The notes beneath the pieces are model-generated. The model worked only from the letters and a program-made list of their open reading frames with translations, was not told where the DNA came from and did no database searches. This document shows positions 3,313 through 5,243 of a stretch of DNA of 5,243 nucleotides, piece by piece. Every line of letters begins with the position of its first letter. Position 1 is the first letter of the stretch. Origin of the DNA: Spirochaetia bacterium (GTDB taxonomy: Bacteria > Spirochaetota > UBA12135); the NCBI GenBank assembly GCA_003497555.1, contig DNNS01000572.1:16601-21843 (forward strand). The letters run 5' to 3'. Position numbers and translations under genes: made by a program.

Positions 3313-5243
3313 GGGAAAAATAATCGGTAAATATAAAATTAAAGAAAAGATCGCCCAGGGCGGTATGGGCGCAGTCTATAAAGCCCTGCATCCCACTCTG
3401 GGCCGTGAAGTTATTCTGAAACAGCTTACCCTGCGCGGCAGCGTTTCCTTTCAGGAGCGTTTCCGCCGCGAAGCCCGTATTATGATGGATTTCCGGGACG
3501 ATCGTATCGTACAGGTATATGATCACTTCAAAGAGGGTTCTTCGTATTTTATGGTAATGGAATATATCGACGGCATGACCCTTGAGCAGCTGATCAGACA
3601 AAAGGGGTATATTGAAAACGTTCCGGCCCTGCTGATAATTTCCGAAGTGGCAAAAGCCCTGCAGTACGCGCATGAACGCGGTATTGTGCACCGCGATATT
3701 AAGCCTGCCAATATCATGATCTCAAAAAACGGCGAAGTTAAACTTACCGATTTCGGCATAGCCCGCGATATCGAAGATGAAGATAATCTTACGCATGAAG
3801 GCATGACGCTCGGCACTCCGGCCTATATGTCTCCGGAACAGATAGCCAGCAGTAAAAGCGTTGATTACCGATCCGATATTTATTCTCTGGGTGTAATGCT
3901 TTATGAAATGACTTCAGGCTCAAGGCCTTTTCCCGGGAATTTTTCCGCCGAAGCCCTGGTACTGATACAAAAAGGCCGATATACCGCTCCGGAAAAAATT
4001 AATCCCGGAATAAGCCGGCCGGTCAGGGCAATCATTAAAAAAGCCATGCAGCGCCGGCCGGGCCGGCGTTTTTTCAGCTGCACAATTATGGCAAAAAAAT
4101 GCCGCGCCGGGATTCCCAAATTTAAAAATTCCAGGGCTCTGCAGAATGCCATAAAAAATTACCTGGATGGAAAACCGGTTTCCGAACTTGCAGACAAACC
4201 CTGGAGCCGGCTGATTAAAAATATTACGCTGCTTATCGCCTGTATATCCGTATGCGCCGGGGCTTTTATCTGGATGTATCTTTCCGGTTTCTACCATGAT
4301 TTTTTTTTAGCTCACAAATACGGCAGTCTGCGCATCAGGGTGCTTTATCATTCTACAGCCAAAGCGCCGGAAGAAATATTTATCAGCGCCAATCTGTATG
4401 ATCAATACCGGCCGGTACGCGTATCCAACTTCAATCCGGTTTTCAGGATTAACAAGTCCCTGTCCGGAACTGAAAGCATAATGCTTGAAAGTCCGAAAAT
4501 ACGGCTGCCCTGTTCCAATTATGCCGTAAATATATTCATAGAAAATGAAAAATACCATGAAAAATTTTTTCTGCTTCCGGCCTCAGCGCAAAAAGAAACA
4601 CCCGGGCAAAAAGACGGAAAATTGATCCTGCTGGAATACAAAGGCTCGCCTCCCCTGCCTCTGGACCTTTCTATAAACGCCCGGCACAGGGAAACCGGGG
4701 AAATCCTGCCCCGCAGCGGCATACAAATCCGTTATGTCGACCGGCAGAGTTTAAAACCTTCAGGCAGCTGGATCGGGCTTGACCAGGCGCTTTCCGATAA
4801 AAACATACGTTCCTTTTTAATCACCGGAGAAACCTACGGTTTTCGTTTTGTATACGACGGTTTCTACGAGCAGGAAGTCTGGTTAAAAACCGACAGACAT
4901 CAGACCGTATTAAAACTGGAAGCCGAGTGTGCGCCCCTGCCCGGAACACTGCTATATCAGTCCGCCCCTGAAAACTGCCGGATTAAAATAAATAATGCAG
5001 CCGGATATATTTCCGGCGGAAGAAAACGCGAATATTTAAAAATTCCGCCTGCTGAAAAAAAAGGCGTAAAAATTTTACTTCCGCCCGGAACCTATAATTT
5101 GTCGGCTGCTTCCGGGTGGACCGAAAATTATATAGAAATAAAAATCAGCCAGGGTAAAACCTGCCGCCTGATAATAAATACCGAAAAAGAAATATCTTTC
5201 AGAGTTCAGCAGGATTCGTCATATCCGGAGGGACACCCGAAAC
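3305..5243 (+). CDS. membrane-anchored Hanks-type Ser/Thr protein kinase (C-terminus off the right edge)
   Basis: The frame is open for 646 codons from the ATG at 3305 to the window end. Residues 9-258 are a full protein kinase domain: glycine loop AQGGMGAVYKA (17-27, with Ala17 where the first Gly usually is), catalytic Lys39 (VILKQ), alpha-C Glu56 (RREAR), HRDIKPAN (129-136, catalytic Asp131), DFG (149-151), activation-segment Thr163, Thr168 and Thr171, GTPAYMSPE (170-178), Asp191 in YRSDIYSLG, and Arg255 in RRPGRRF. All catalytic residues are intact, so it should be active. A juxtamembrane segment and one hydrophobic helix (about 305-329) follow. Residues 338-646 and beyond should lie outside the cytoplasm. 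They look beta-rich, contain no PASTA, TPR or WD40 pattern I recognise, and end in a PEGA-like stretch (LLPPGTYNLSAASGW, then IEIKISQGKT, about 591-618). The start overlaps the phosphatase stop by 8 nt without a clear ribosome binding site, suggesting translational coupling. A T9 tract (4300-4308) and a terminator-like hairpin (4050-4074) lie inside it. Confidence 0.93.
   Translation, partial: MTEGKIIGKYKIKEKIAQGGMGAVYKALHPTLGREVILKQLTLRGSVSFQERFRREARIMMDFRDDRIVQVYDHFKEGSSYFMVMEYIDGMTLEQLIRQKGYIENVPALLIISEVAKALQYAHERGIVHRDIKPANIMISKNGEVKLTDFGIARDIEDEDNLTHEGMTLGTPAYMSPEQIASSKSVDYRSDIYSLGVMLYEMTSGSRPFPGNFSAEALVLIQKGRYTAPEKINPGISRPVRAIIKKAMQRRPGRRFFSCTIMAKKCRAGIPKFKNSRALQNAIKNYLDGKPVSELADKPWSRLIKNITLLIACISVCAGAFIWMYLSGFYHDFFLAHKYGSLRIRVLYHSTAKAPEEIFISANLYDQYRPVRVSNFNPVFRINKSLSGTESIMLESPKIRLPCSNYAVNIFIENEKYHEKFFLLPASAQKETPGQKDGKLILLEYKGSPPLPLDLSINARHRETGEILPRSGIQIRYVDRQSLKPSGSWIGLDQALSDKNIRSFLITGETYGFRFVYDGFYEQEVWLKTDRHQTVLKLEAECAPLPGTLLYQSAPENCRIKINNAAGYISGGRKREYLKIPPAEKKGVKILLPPGTYNLSAASGWTENYIEIKISQGKTCRLIINTEKEISFRVQQDSSYPEGHPK
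4050..4074 (+). terminator. intrinsic-terminator-like hairpin plus T6 inside the kinase gene
   Basis: CGCCGGC (4052-4058) pairs perfectly with GCCGGCG (4062-4068) around a 3-nt loop, extendable by a G-U and an A-U pair at the base, and is directly followed by six T residues (4069-4074). It codes for the end of the kinase domain (RRPGRRFF), so coding need may explain it, but the geometry is that of an intrinsic terminator. Ribosomes would normally mask it. Termination here would leave a kinase message without the membrane and sensor parts. Confidence 0.4.
4300..4308 (+). repeat. T9 homopolymer tract in the kinase gene, just after the membrane helix
   Basis: Nine consecutive T residues span codons 332-335 (Asp-Phe-Phe-Leu). 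Loss of one T turns the next codon into TAG, ending the protein after residue 334. Gain of one T leads to a TGA at 4399-4401. The tract is a plausible site of replication or transcription slippage. Confidence 0.6.

Noticed and set aside
3251..4297. Several minus-strand frames of 83-146 codons opposite the kinase gene
   Set aside because: They lie opposite an intact kinase domain with normal codon use and show no family motif or start signal.
4406..4417. Perfect 12-bp palindrome TACCGGCCGGTA
   Set aside because: It lies in mid-gene in DNA rich in CCGG and GCCGGC words because of codon choice (Arg, Pro, Gly), so chance is the simplest explanation.
1..5243. CRISPR arrays, tRNA or rRNA genes, insertion-sequence ends or transposase genes
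   Set aside because: No regularly spaced repeats, no cloverleaf or rRNA sequence, and no transposase motifs or paired terminal repeats were seen on either strand.

Overview
This is a 5.2 kb piece of a bacterial chromosome, with moderate GC in the genes and AT-rich intergenic DNA. One gene runs leftward and a later gene cluster runs rightward, with a short decayed stretch between them. Features pointing to a Gram-negative, possibly spirochaete (Treponema-like), host are a lipoprotein M16 protease, a membrane-anchored Hanks-type kinase paired with a calcineurin-like phosphatase, and weak or absent Shine-Dalgarno sites at most starts. No rRNA, tRNA or marker gene is present, so the host assignment is an impression with low confidence.

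Region 1-1189 (minus strand): the N-terminal 396 codons of an M16 (insulinase/pitrilysin-type) zinc peptidase made as a lipoprotein. The C-terminus lies beyond the left edge. Its promoter appears to place the transcription start on the A of the ATG, so the mRNA may be leaderless.

Region 1190-1731: a 59-nt divergent promoter region is followed by a 91-codon remnant resembling the N-terminus of a DUF4276-type (TOPRIM-like) protein. That family is often found beside ATPases in defence-type modules, but no partner is visible here. About 200 nt of AT-rich non-coding DNA follows, with an imperfect hairpin and then a strong sigma70-type promoter.

Region 1732-5243 (plus strand): a probable three-gene operon from that promoter. 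It encodes a 175-aa protein of unknown family with a good ribosome binding site, a 339-aa PPP-like metallophosphatase, and a transmembrane Ser/Thr kinase whose start overlaps the phosphatase stop by 8 nt. The kinase is open at the right edge (646 codons seen). Inference: the kinase carries an external beta-rich sensor, the phosphatase reverses its signal, and the 175-aa protein is a substrate, adaptor or regulator.

The most unusual signals are inside genes. A T9 tract just after the kinase membrane segment would give an immediate stop on loss of one T, releasing a kinase-plus-anchor protein without its sensor. A T8 tract in the protease signal peptide behaves the same way. A textbook intrinsic-terminator-like hairpin plus T6 lies in the kinase ORF between the catalytic domain and the membrane segment.
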